This document shows, in pieces, positions 44,275 through 52,800 of a stretch of 64,000 nucleotides of DNA. Position numbers and translations under genes: made by a program. Each line of letters begins with the position of its first letter. Positions within the stretch are counted from its first letter, which is position 1. Source of the DNA: an uncultured Prevotellaceae bacterium (GTDB taxonomy: Bacteria > Bacteroidota > Bacteroidia > Bacteroidales > UBA3663). The notes under the pieces were generated by a model. It did not search any database and was not told the DNA's origin. It saw nothing but the letters and a program-made list of their open reading frames with translations. The DNA lies in the NCBI GenBank assembly GCA_900319235.1, contig ONNR01000006.1, positions 62,001 through 126,000 of the forward strand, in the 5' to 3' direction.

Positions 44275-44775
44275 ATGATAAAGAACATCATATTCGACCT
44301 CGACCTCACACTGGTCGACACGACGGTACTGGAACAGGGCCGCCATGACAGGCAGTGGAACCTCGTGTATTCCATGATTCCTCAAACAACGGTATATCCA
44401 GGCCTAGACAAGGTCTTCGACATCATCCGCAAGTTCGGGATCAAGGTGGCCATCGTCTCCACCTCCCCCGGCCAATACGTCGAAAGGATAGTACGACACT
44501 TCAACATCCCCTGCGACCACATCGTCGGATACCACGATGCCAAGCCCGTAAAACCTGCGCCAGCGCCAATGCTGAAGGCACTAGAGCTTCTGGGATGCAG
44601 TGCAAGTGAAGCGATATCCTTCGGAGACAGGCAGATAGACATCCAGGCATCCAATGCTGCGGGGATAGAGAGCGTGGCCTGCTTCTGGGGAACGAAGGAA
44701 AAGAGCCAGCTACTCGCCTCTGGATACCGACATGCCATCGTCAAGCCGGAGGAAATACTGACGCTGATACGATAA
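44275..44775 (+). CDS. HAD-superfamily hydrolase
   Basis: 166 residues from the ATG at 44275, 4 bases after the DprA-like stop (an upstream frame is only overlap). HAD motif I IIFDLDLTLVD (DxD as Asp-Leu-Asp), motif II VAIVSTSPG, motif III lysine in KPVKPAPAPM, motif IV ISFGDRQIDIQAS. The fold is that of phosphatases of the phosphoglycolate type. With the two PRTases it could finish or degrade a nucleotide-like product; the substrate is unknown. Confidence 0.88.
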   Translation: MIKNIIFDLDLTLVDTTVLEQGRHDRQWNLVYSMIPQTTVYPGLDKVFDIIRKFGIKVAIVSTSPGQYVERIVRHFNIPCDHIVGYHDAKPVKPAPAPMLKALELLGCSASEAISFGDRQIDIQASNAAGIESVACFWGTKEKSQLLASGYRHAIVKPEEILTLIR

Positions 44776-44811
44776 CAATCCCATTTCAATCATCCATAAA
44801 TTCTTAAACCC

Positions 44812-45396
44812 TTGAATACTTTAGAGCAAGCAAAGAAGTATGCTGAAGGTAAAGCAAACGAAGCGATTACCAAAGCAATAGAAGAAGCCTATATCGAAGG
44901 ATACAAGGCAGGTTACAAGGACCGTGAGGAAGAGATTCCTATGGATCTCCGCGACAACAAGACAGAGTATGTTGATCTAGGTCTGCCAAGCGGCACACTG
45001 TGGTCGACCGATTATGAAAGGCTTGACGGAAAACGTCTATATCTACCCTATGAAAAGGCAAAGGATTTGAAATTGCCTACAAGAGAGCAATGGGAGGAAT
45101 TGAAAACCATTTGCAAATGGGAGTATGATATTGACAGTACCTACTATTTTTGTCGTTGCAGATGTGTTGGTCCAAATGGTCAGATTCTGACATTTGAAAG
45201 AACCGGACGCATAATCACATTAGAAGAAAAAGATTCTTGGGAAGCATTCTTCTGGATCAAAGACGAAACCGATACCAATGATAAAGGTGCTGTTCACATG
45301 TATAATTATGGGAAAAACGACAAGAAAAAAGATGGATATTGCGAAATTTCCGCTAATTTCTCTGGTTTCAAGCTTCCTGTAAGACTAGTAAGATAA
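44812..45396 (+). CDS. FISUMP-like protein
   Basis: 194 residues, start codon probably TTG at 44812 (reading NTLEQAKKYAEGKANEAIT), as no ATG precedes the helical N-terminus. A polar helical N-terminal region is followed by the motif YVDLGLPSGTLWST and PTREQWEEL of the FISUMP-type domain (a Fibrobacter/Bacteroidetes family with a lectin-like beta fold). No signal peptide, in contrast to many FISUMP proteins. It begins 36 bases after the HAD gene, so it is plausibly part of that unit. Confidence 0.6.
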   Translation: MNTLEQAKKYAEGKANEAITKAIEEAYIEGYKAGYKDREEEIPMDLRDNKTEYVDLGLPSGTLWSTDYERLDGKRLYLPYEKAKDLKLPTREQWEELKTICKWEYDIDSTYYFCRCRCVGPNGQILTFERTGRIITLEEKDSWEAFFWIKDETDTNDKGAVHMYNYGKNDKKKDGYCEISANFSGFKLPVRLVR

Positions 45397-45964
45397 TTAT
45401 ACCTGCTTACCAATTTAGCAAGCATTTCAACGACAATCAATCATTCATCAAAGCAGCCCTTTCCTCAAGGATGGAGCTGCTTTGACGAATAAAAAGTTCG
45501 TCAACAACCCATTCAACGAGAATGATAATGGTTGTATCGTTGATAGTAAATACAATGACGGAACCATGAGAATAAAATGACTCTACTATCATACATGAAC
45601 AACCTTCGAATCCGTTTCACATCCTGTCATGAATGATTTGAAAACTCAGTTTTGAGAAACCTTTATCAAGTAGAAATCCAACCTATCATGAAACTATTCA
45701 TAATTCTTTTTCCCAAAATAGATCAAAAACTAAAGAATAATAATACTAATGAACTAGATTTTCTGTGATTATCTTGCAAATGTCAAATATTTTTTCGTAC
45801 TTTGCAGCGTAATACCGAAAAGAAGCTCGGATGAGAATAGAAAAAGGCACTTCTATTATGTTTCAAACGACTTATAAGCATGTGTTTTGCATGCACAACT
45901 CGTCTGATCAATAATATTACCGTATAGTATCTCTACAATAGGTTATCAATTTGAACTTCCCAAG
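45397..45964. other. Intergenic gap of 568 bases
   Basis: No gene is supported. A weak stem AAAGCAGC...GCTGCTTT (45454-45481) could terminate the preceding gene. A plausible -7-like TACTTTG (45799-45805) may serve the next gene. A short coding-like tail without start codon can be read across 45480-45580, probably debris. Confidence 0.45.
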
Positions 45965-46279
45965 ATGAACACAACAATTCAAAAAAAACTGCAGAAGCTA
46001 ATTCCTGCAATCTACTATCACCTGAAGGCCTCTCGACCTGGATCAGGCATCATGGATTTCGGAGCTCTAGGTGCCAGCGTGATAAATTATATGATCTCCA
46101 AGGGTGAGATCCAAAGTTGGGAAAGGGAAGAGTGCTCTGCATATCTTGCCCATCTCATCAGCCTGGCCTTCCCCGCCGGCCTGCCTGAATATGTTGTCAA
46201 GGAACTGAAGGGACATATCGAAAAGCAATCCCGAAACGGATTTGATGACATCTCCATAATGCTGTACAACAAACTTTAA
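45965..46279 (+). CDS. Hypothetical small protein
   Basis: 104 residues (MNTTIQKKLQKLIPAIYYHL). Not recognised. Helical, soluble, with a hydrophobic middle (FGALGASVINYMISKG). It precedes the TerB-like protein by 12 bases and is probably coupled to it. Confidence 0.5.
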   Translation: MNTTIQKKLQKLIPAIYYHLKASRPGSGIMDFGALGASVINYMISKGEIQSWEREECSAYLAHLISLAFPAGLPEYVVKELKGHIEKQSRNGFDDISIMLYNKL

Positions 46280-46291
46280 CTCGTTTGCCAC

Positions 46292-46855
46292 ATGAAAATA
46301 TTATTAATAGCTGCCGTTATCATCATCGTCCTCGTATGGTATATAAATAAACCGGAATCCGAGGAGGAGTTGCGAAGAAAAGCAGGACTTACCGATGAGA
46401 AACTGGAAAAAATGCGGGCGATATTCTCTCCCTTGAACAAGGATGAGAGAAATATAATCTATTTCTTTGCCGACGTGTTCAAGGAAATGGCAAAGGGCAG
46501 CCCTTTAAGCATCATGAAGTGGATGCGTATTCTGGATGTACTGGCCCTTGTCCTAGGACTTTCCAAAAAGGAGATCAAGGAGTTCTCAAAGAGTAGAGAC
46601 CTAGACAGACAAATCGAAGTTCTTAAGGGCATCAAGGAGAATAACCCAGAAATAACTGACACTCTTCTATGCACATGCTATGAGATCGTAGAACTCTCTT
46701 GCGGCAAAGTGAACGGTCAACCAGCGGAGGTAGTATCCAGACAACTGTTTACAAAAACATTCAATGAAATCGGCTATACGAATCAGGAAATATCCAACTG
46801 CATAAACAGATCCTGCTACTTCATCCGTAACTTCAATTATGGGAAACGCCCTTGA
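46292..46855 (+). CDS. Membrane-anchored helical protein, possibly TerB-like
   Basis: 187 residues. N-terminal transmembrane segment (MKILLIAAVIIIVLVWYINK), then about 165 residues of helices (SEEELRRKAGLTDEKLEKM..., DVLALVLGLSKKEIKEF...). The pattern of acidic residues and small hydrophobic helices recalls TerB-type domains seen in tellurite-stress systems, but I cannot confirm this. A perfect 12-bp terminator hairpin follows, so it ends its unit. Confidence 0.5.
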   Translation: MKILLIAAVIIIVLVWYINKPESEEELRRKAGLTDEKLEKMRAIFSPLNKDERNIIYFFADVFKEMAKGSPLSIMKWMRILDVLALVLGLSKKEIKEFSKSRDLDRQIEVLKGIKENNPEITDTLLCTCYEIVELSCGKVNGQPAEVVSRQLFTKTFNEIGYTNQEISNCINRSCYFIRNFNYGKRP

Positions 46856-46891
46856 ACCATTACATTGATCGATATATTTTTGAACATTTTA

Positions 46892-46920
46892 ATGCCATCT
46901 GATAAAAAATCAGATGGCAT
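46892..46920 (+). terminator. Terminator before the vWA gene
   Basis: Perfect 12-bp inverted repeat (ATGCCATCTGAT / ATCAGATGGCAT, 5-base loop) followed by a T-rich stretch that runs into island promoter copy 10. Confidence 0.85.
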
Positions 46921-46924
46921 ATTT

Positions 46925-46954
46925 TGTTTACCTATCCCTTTTTTCTGCATTAGA
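46925..46954 (+). promoter_or_regulatory. Island promoter element, copy 10
   Basis: TGTTTACCTATC, 10 bases, GCATTAGA; 102 bases upstream of the vWA gene, the longest leader among the copies. Confidence 0.72.
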
Positions 46955-47056
46955 GATAGAAGGGACTACAGATCCTTCAAAAAGGCAGCCCGACATCTTG
47001 CTAATAGGCAGGATGAAAGGCAACACAAAAATAACAAACAAACAACAAACAAAAGA

Positions 47057-47911
47057 ATGGGAATCTTTAACATCAACAAGAAGAAAGCCCCGATGGATTG
47101 CAACAAGCCAACGGATGCAGCAGAGAGTGAGAAAAGCGAGGCCGCAGGCCAGCCTACTGTGAACAATGAAGAAGAGAAGACAGCCATGGACAAGGTGGCT
47201 CCCAAGAACATCGGAAAGCTGGACATGGTCATTGCCTTCGACACCACGGGATCAATGGCCGCCTACATCGAAGACGTCCGAAAGCAAGTGGCAGAACTTG
47301 TCCCAGGACTTTTCAAGGACAACGAGGACCTGCGTCTCGGCATCGTCGCTTTCGGCGACTACTGCGACATGAAGGGCCCGAACGAATTCGGTATCGCGTA
47401 CCAGTGTCTTCCTCTGACGGACAACGAGAATGAAATCATCCGCTTCATCCGCGATTCAGAGAACACTTCGGGAGGCGATGGCGACGAGTTCTATGAACTG
47501 GTCATCAAGAAGATCGTGGAGGAGACGGAATGGCGTGAGGGATCGACGCGTTCCATCCTGCTGATTGCGGACGCGGAACCACATCCCATCGGATACTCCT
47601 ACGAGAACATCGTCTCCAGAAACAGCATCGACTGGAAAAAGGAGGCAGAGAAGGCAGCCGGGAAGAAGATCAAGATCGATACCGTGACCATCATCAATCT
47701 TCAATGGTTCAAGGAGCTGTCTGCATTGACAAACGGCATCAGCATACCTTTCTGCAGCTACGACAAGACGGGAGACCTTATCATGGCCTCCACCATGGCA
47801 AGAGGATCGATGAAGGCACGTGCGAAATTTGACGAACTGAACGAGAGCTGCAAGGACGAGGAGATGAAGAAAGTCTACGCCTGCTTCTTCAACGAAAGAA
47901 ATAACCTGTAA
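47057..47911 (+). CDS. vWA-domain protein
   Basis: 284 residues from the ATG at 47057; the frame extends upstream, but that part lies across the promoter element and lacks protein character. After a charged linker (about 50 residues) a von Willebrand A domain begins: MVIAFDTTGSMAAYIEDV with MIDAS Asp62, Thr64 and Ser66 binding a divalent metal. Later, LRLGIVAFGDYCDM and SILLIADAEPHPIGY complete the fold. Cytosolic. It could be an adaptor like TerY/TerF, coordinating kinases or metal. Not adjacent to the right-end vWA genes, yet it has the same promoter element as the ZorA-like gene. Confidence 0.85.
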   Translation: MGIFNINKKKAPMDCNKPTDAAESEKSEAAGQPTVNNEEEKTAMDKVAPKNIGKLDMVIAFDTTGSMAAYIEDVRKQVAELVPGLFKDNEDLRLGIVAFGDYCDMKGPNEFGIAYQCLPLTDNENEIIRFIRDSENTSGGDGDEFYELVIKKIVEETEWREGSTRSILLIADAEPHPIGYSYENIVSRNSIDWKKEAEKAAGKKIKIDTVTIINLQWFKELSALTNGISIPFCSYDKTGDLIMASTMARGSMKARAKFDELNESCKDEEMKKVYACFFNERNNL

Positions 47912-47920
47912 AAAAGGGAA

Positions 47921-47952
47921 AGGCCTGGAGAATAGCAACGCGCTCCAGGCCT
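47921..47952 (+). terminator. Hairpin after the vWA gene
   Basis: Perfect 10-bp inverted repeat AGGCCTGGAG / CTCCAGGCCT with a 12-base loop, 9 bases after the stop. A T-run is absent, so factor-independent termination is uncertain. Confidence 0.5.
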
Positions 47953-48035
47953 ATTCCCGGAGTCTATCCCCACCCGATAGGACAGGGATAACAAGAGCAC
48001 TACGGAATCATCCATGAAAGAACATGCGGGAAAGG

Positions 48036-48065
48036 CGTTTACATTTCCGTCTTTCCTGCATAAGG
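48036..48065 (+). promoter_or_regulatory. Island promoter element, copy 11
   Basis: CGTTTACATTTC, 10 bases, GCATAAGG; 25 bases upstream of the 48091 gene. Confidence 0.72.
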
Positions 48066-48090
48066 AATAGGAACATAAAAAAGAAATACA

Positions 48091-48783
48091 ATGAAGACCA
48101 GAAACATGGAAGCCCTCGGAAGGGCATCGAAGAATCCCGAGATCCGAAGCATGCAGCAGAAGGAGGCAGACGAATTCAATCCGTTGGGCATGCGCATAGA
48201 GGAACTCATGATCGAGAGCCAGATAACCAAGAACCCCATACTGAGGGAAAAACTGCTCAACCTCATCGCATCCTGGAAGGAACGTTCAAGGAAAAGCAGG
48301 GAACAGAACGAGTTGAGTTTCCAGAAGCTTGACAACTTCAAGGAGAACGCCCTGGGCATGGGACTTCGGAAGGTTATGTCGATGATGAGGAGACTTGTCA
48401 GGGAGACCGGTGACCTGGAAACAGAGGTGGTGATGACACTCCTGGAACTGGAATTCGCAAACATTGAGGCCAAGCGACACAACGGAGAAACCAGACGCAG
48501 GATCTACGAAAGGAAGGACATCCTGCTGGAAAGGCTGGAACCGATGCTCTACGACTGTAACTGGAAATATGGAGTCAGCTATGCGGACGGAAAGAACGCC
48601 TCCTACCTGATATTCATATATCTGCCGAACGGAGTCCAACTCACATGGCATTGCAACGAGTTCGAAATAGCACAGCAATACCCCTATCTAGAGGAGGAAT
48701 GGGATGGGAAGGTCTGCTCCACAAAGGATAAGATAATCTCATATATAGGGGAAAAATATCTAATAAAGAAACAAGCAGCATAA
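48091..48783 (+). CDS. Hypothetical protein with helical N-terminus
   Basis: 230 residues. Residues 1-150 are long charged helices, probably coiled coil (NPILREKLLNLIASWKERSRKS, DLETEVVMTLLELEFANIEAK). The C-terminal 70 residues form a beta-rich domain (YLIFIYLPNGVQLTWHCNEFEIAQQYPYLEEEWDG). Not recognised. It is followed with one base between by the 48785 gene, so they form a two-gene unit under island element copy 11. Confidence 0.55.
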   Translation: MKTRNMEALGRASKNPEIRSMQQKEADEFNPLGMRIEELMIESQITKNPILREKLLNLIASWKERSRKSREQNELSFQKLDNFKENALGMGLRKVMSMMRRLVRETGDLETEVVMTLLELEFANIEAKRHNGETRRRIYERKDILLERLEPMLYDCNWKYGVSYADGKNASYLIFIYLPNGVQLTWHCNEFEIAQQYPYLEEEWDGKVCSTKDKIISYIGEKYLIKKQAA

Positions 48784-48784
48784 G

Positions 48785-49597
48785 ATGAAGGCAACATTCA
48801 ACATTGATGGTAACAATTTTACCGCCAACTTCAATCCGGAAGACATCGCCGGACTTGGGAGCATAGCACAGATTTCCCAGGTACTGGCAGAAAAGGCCGG
48901 GTGCTCTGAGGCCGTTATAAAAGGGGAAGCAATACTGGTATCAATTGATGACATCGATATCAAGCAGTTCTATAATGTGTTCTTGACACTAAATCCGAAC
49001 TGGATGGACGGGAAAAGAAAGATCCGTGAAATCATGAAGCTGTTCCAGGGGAAAGAGACCTACTGGGTCATCGAAAAGGCATTCTCAATCGACGAGAGGG
49101 AGATCGAAGACAAGGGCCGAACCGACTTCAGAACGGCAGTCATATCAGGGAACTGCTTCCTGACCAAGGACGAGGCAGAGGATTTCAGGGACAAAATCCT
49201 TCTACTCATCCACAGATATTCGTCACTGGATCCGCAGAACCAGGAGAAAACCTTGGAGAAAAAACACAACATTGATCCCTCCTCCACCGTCAATGAGGAA
49301 AAACAAGACTCAGAATCGGGAAACAAGCAGATCCTATATTTCATCGACTTCCTGAATACGAATGATGACAACTTGACGAATGAGTCCCAAAATACCCCCT
49401 ATTACCCCGGACGTGTCTTCTACGGATTACTCGAAAACCGACTTCTGAACGAAGCAAACATTCCAGAGGGCACATGTTTCACCAACCCTGACACAGCCAC
49501 ACTGGTCTGCATGCTGATTGCAGAGATATTCGACTCAAGAGGAGTTAAGTTCAAGGGAGTGGATATGCAGAGCAACAAGCTGGAAGTTGGCCAATAG
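48785..49597 (+). CDS. Hypothetical two-part protein
   Basis: 270 residues. An N-terminal part (MKATFNIDGNNFTANFNPED) leads to a basic middle segment and a low-complexity Q/K/S linker (about residues 150-180). The C-terminal part is an alpha/beta segment ending FDSRGVKFKGVDMQSNKLEVGQ. No signal peptide, no recognised family. Second gene of its unit; convergent with the CHAT gene at 49895. Confidence 0.5.
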   Translation: MKATFNIDGNNFTANFNPEDIAGLGSIAQISQVLAEKAGCSEAVIKGEAILVSIDDIDIKQFYNVFLTLNPNWMDGKRKIREIMKLFQGKETYWVIEKAFSIDEREIEDKGRTDFRTAVISGNCFLTKDEAEDFRDKILLLIHRYSSLDPQNQEKTLEKKHNIDPSSTVNEEKQDSESGNKQILYFIDFLNTNDDNLTNESQNTPYYPGRVFYGLLENRLLNEANIPEGTCFTNPDTATLVCMLIAEIFDSRGVKFKGVDMQSNKLEVGQ

Positions 49598-49622
49598 GCA
49601 ACTCCACAATCATATAGAAAGA

Positions 49623-49663
49623 ATAACGTGTATCTGTGGCGAGATCCATCAGATACACGTTAT
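49623..49663. terminator. Perfect 14-bp inverted repeat between convergent genes
   Basis: ATAACGTGTATCTG and its exact reverse complement are separated by 13 bases. It lies between the convergent 48785 and 49895 genes, without a T-run on either strand. A bidirectional terminator is the likeliest role; a protein-binding palindrome is an alternative. Confidence 0.5.
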
Positions 49664-49894
49664 CTAAATAACTATCTTGATTGTTTAATCTTATCCGGTT
49701 ACCGTAAACAACATTGTAAAATGGTAAAACAGCTACAGAAAGATAACCAGACCTTGAAACAAATTATCAGAAAAAATAGCACATGGATTATGAAACGGGT
49801 ACTTTTTGGACTTTTAAAGACAATTCATGAACACAAATCGTGAAAGGATAAACAGATAATGTATCCTCATATACTGGAAAAGGTGGCTCTTCTG

Positions 49895-52800
49895 TTATTC
49901 GCCATCCAGCATCACAAATGCTGCCCAGTCCGGTCGTATCTTCCCCGGTTGGCTCTTCCTCCTCAACTCCTCTCTCGCCAGACGGAATGCCTCCTCCTTC
50001 GTCTTTCCTCCCAAATAATGCTTATAGAAGCTGACCATCAGATCCAGGGTCGCATTGTCATCGACCTTCCAAAGACTCATCACTATCGTCCGGGCTCCAG
50101 CATTCTTGAAGCCGCGCTGTAGACCGAAGACGCCTTCTCCACTGACGATGTCCCCGAGTCCCGTCTGACACGCAGACAGAACTACAAGGTCAAGGCCGCG
50201 AAGGTCTAGCTCGGAGATCTCCTGTGCCGTCAGGATCCCGTCCTCAACACCATCCGGTACGACCTGATGGTTAAGTGCGATGCGACAGCCCGAGAGGAGG
50301 AGACCCGAGCGCGTCATCGGCTTGTCCTCACGGTAAGTGGGCCCCTCACTAAGCAGCAGCGGTCGCGCGAAGCTCTTCTCCTCGGCCTCCTGCTCCGTCA
50401 GGTAAAAGCCGTGAGTCGCGATGTGAAGTATCCTTGGTCTTGTGCCGTCCAGCTGCTTGAAGCTCTCCTCTGTGCCTTCCTTGCCCGTGAAGCGCGTATA
50501 AGGAACCTTGTGCAGCTTCATGCCCGAGGCAATCATGTCTGCCTCCTCCATCGTTGCCGGGAGATAGAAGAAGGAACCGCGGAGTGAAAGGGAGTCAACA
50601 TCCGCACGGGGAACATTCCGGAGTCCTCGTGACCGCCCTAGAGATGAAGACTCTGTGATATCCCGGACGGGAACCGCATCGTAGTCAAGTCCTCCGTAAA
50701 CGACGCCCTTCTCGCCCCTTGTCCCATCCTGGACGACGGCGAGCTGGCGGGTGGACGAGAGACGGTGGAGCCTGTACCTGTCACAGATGAGCTCTGAGGT
50801 GCCGGAAGGCACGTATTCCATGCCAATGCGGTGAAGCTCGCCGGAAGGCGTGAAGTAGATGTCCCTCACGCCCCCCAGCTCCCCCTCAAGCGGCCTCCAG
50901 ACAAGATCGTACAATTGCGTACCCAAGTAGTAGTCGCCCTCCGGCACAGAATCCAGCCGCCCCTTCTCGAAAAGGGGGATCAAGCGGGGGCTGTCGTACC
51001 CCTTCCTCAGGGTCAGAGCAACGTACATCGTGCTGTCTGTTCCATAGACCGGGAAGTCCAGGAACTCGATGGCGATGTCGTCATCCTCAAGCTCCCCTTG
51101 GACATCCTGCCACGTGATCCTGAGGTTGCGGGAGAAATCGCCGTAGGCCTTGGAGTCGCGGGCAAGCTCCATCTCTTGCTGTTCCATGACGGAGCGGAGG
51201 GAATCCAGGTTGACGGCACGTTCTTCTAAGGGTTTCTCCAGTTGCTTGTTATAGATGCAGCGGTTGGAGATCAGTGCATCATACCTTGCAACAAGGTCAG
51301 GGTCTCCGCTCTCGAGAATCAGCCTTCGCTTCTCGATGCCCAAGTTCAGGAGGATTCCCTTAGCAAAAAGGGCATTCATATCATAAAGTTCGGAAATGGA
51401 ATCTTCGGTTCGGTACTTGAATACCATCAACGGGAAAAAGGTGTTAAAAGCAAAAGACTTAGTACCTCTAAACCAAAGGGATTCTTGCTGATTAGCCGAC
51501 AACTCGGAGAAGTTCTTGAGGATAAAATCATGGGAAGATTGTAAAGATTGGACAATTAAATGAAAAGACTCAGAATGATTATCTAAGATAAAGTTGAAAA
51601 AGGCAAGGCAGAATAGTGTAGTGGAATAAATTGGGTGCTCGGGACCGAATGACTTCCTTTGTATTTCCACCGCCTCGGTTCCGAGCCGGATTGCCTCGGT
51701 GTAGTTGCCGAGGCAAGAATAATAGAAGGCGAGTTTACCGAGGGACATGGCATAGTCCGGATGTTGGGGGCCGAGGATCTTCCTTTGATTCTCAATGGCT
51801 TCAGTGCAGAGCCGGATGGCTTCGGTGTAGTTGCCGAGGATAGAGTTGCAGTCTGCGAGGTTGTTGAGGGATATGGCATAATTGGGATGCTCGGGGCCGA
51901 GTATATTTCTTAGGATTTCTGTTGCTTCGGTGCTGAGACGAATGGCCTCGGTGTAGTTGCCGAGGTCGGAATTATAGCCTGCGAGGTTGAGAAGGGACGT
52001 GGCATAGGCAGGATGTTCGGGTCCAAGAACCTTTCGACGGATCTCAATCACCTCAATGCTGAGACGGATGGCCTCAGTATAGTTACCGAGGTCAGCATTG
52101 TAAACGGCGAGATCGTTGAGGGACATGGCATAGTCCGGATGCTCGGGGCCGAGAACCGCCCTTAGGATTTCCGAAGCTTCGGTGCTAAGGCTAATGGCCT
52201 CGGGGTAGTTGCCAAGATCTTCGTTGTAGCCTGCAAGTTTGATGAGGGACATAGCATAATCGGGATGCTCGGGGCCGAGACCATTCTTTAGGATTTCCGT
52301 GGCTTCGGTGCCGAGGCGAATGGCCTCAGTGTAGTTGCCGAGGTTAGAGTTGCAGTCTGCGAGGTTGTTGAGGGATATGGCATAATCGGGATGCTCGGGG
52401 CCGAGAACCTTCTTTAGGATTTCCGTGGCTTCGGTGCCGAGGCGAATGGCCTCGGTGTAGTTGCCGAGGTTAGAGTTGCAGTCTGCGAGGTTGTTGAGGG
52501 ACTTGGCATAATTGGGATGCTCGGGGCCGAGTATCTTTCTTAGGATTTCTGTTGCTTCGGTGCTGAGACGAATGGCCTCGGTGTAGTTGCCGAGGTCGGA
52601 ATTGTAACCTGCGAGGTTAAGGAGAGACATTGCATAATCGGGATGCTCGGGGCCGAGAACCTTCCGACGGATCTCACTTACCTCCGTTCCGAGGCGGATT
52701 GCCTCGGAGTAGTTGCCGAGGTCGGAATTGTAGCCAGCGAGGTTGTGGAGGGACATGGCATAATCCGGATGCTCGGGGCCGAGAACCTTCCGACGGATCT

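Noticed and set aside
45480..45580. Short coding-like tail ending KYNDGTMRIK
   Set aside because: No start codon and only about 30 codons; it could be chance or debris.
49628..49843. Small plus-strand frame of 71 codons
   Set aside because: It has a GTG start inside the inverted repeat, no family, and no promoter or ribosome-binding context.
49842..49855. A possible thirteenth island element (GAAAGGATAAACA on the plus strand)
   Set aside because: It has an inserted base, lacks ATGC at the right distance, and no minus-strand gene starts to its left.
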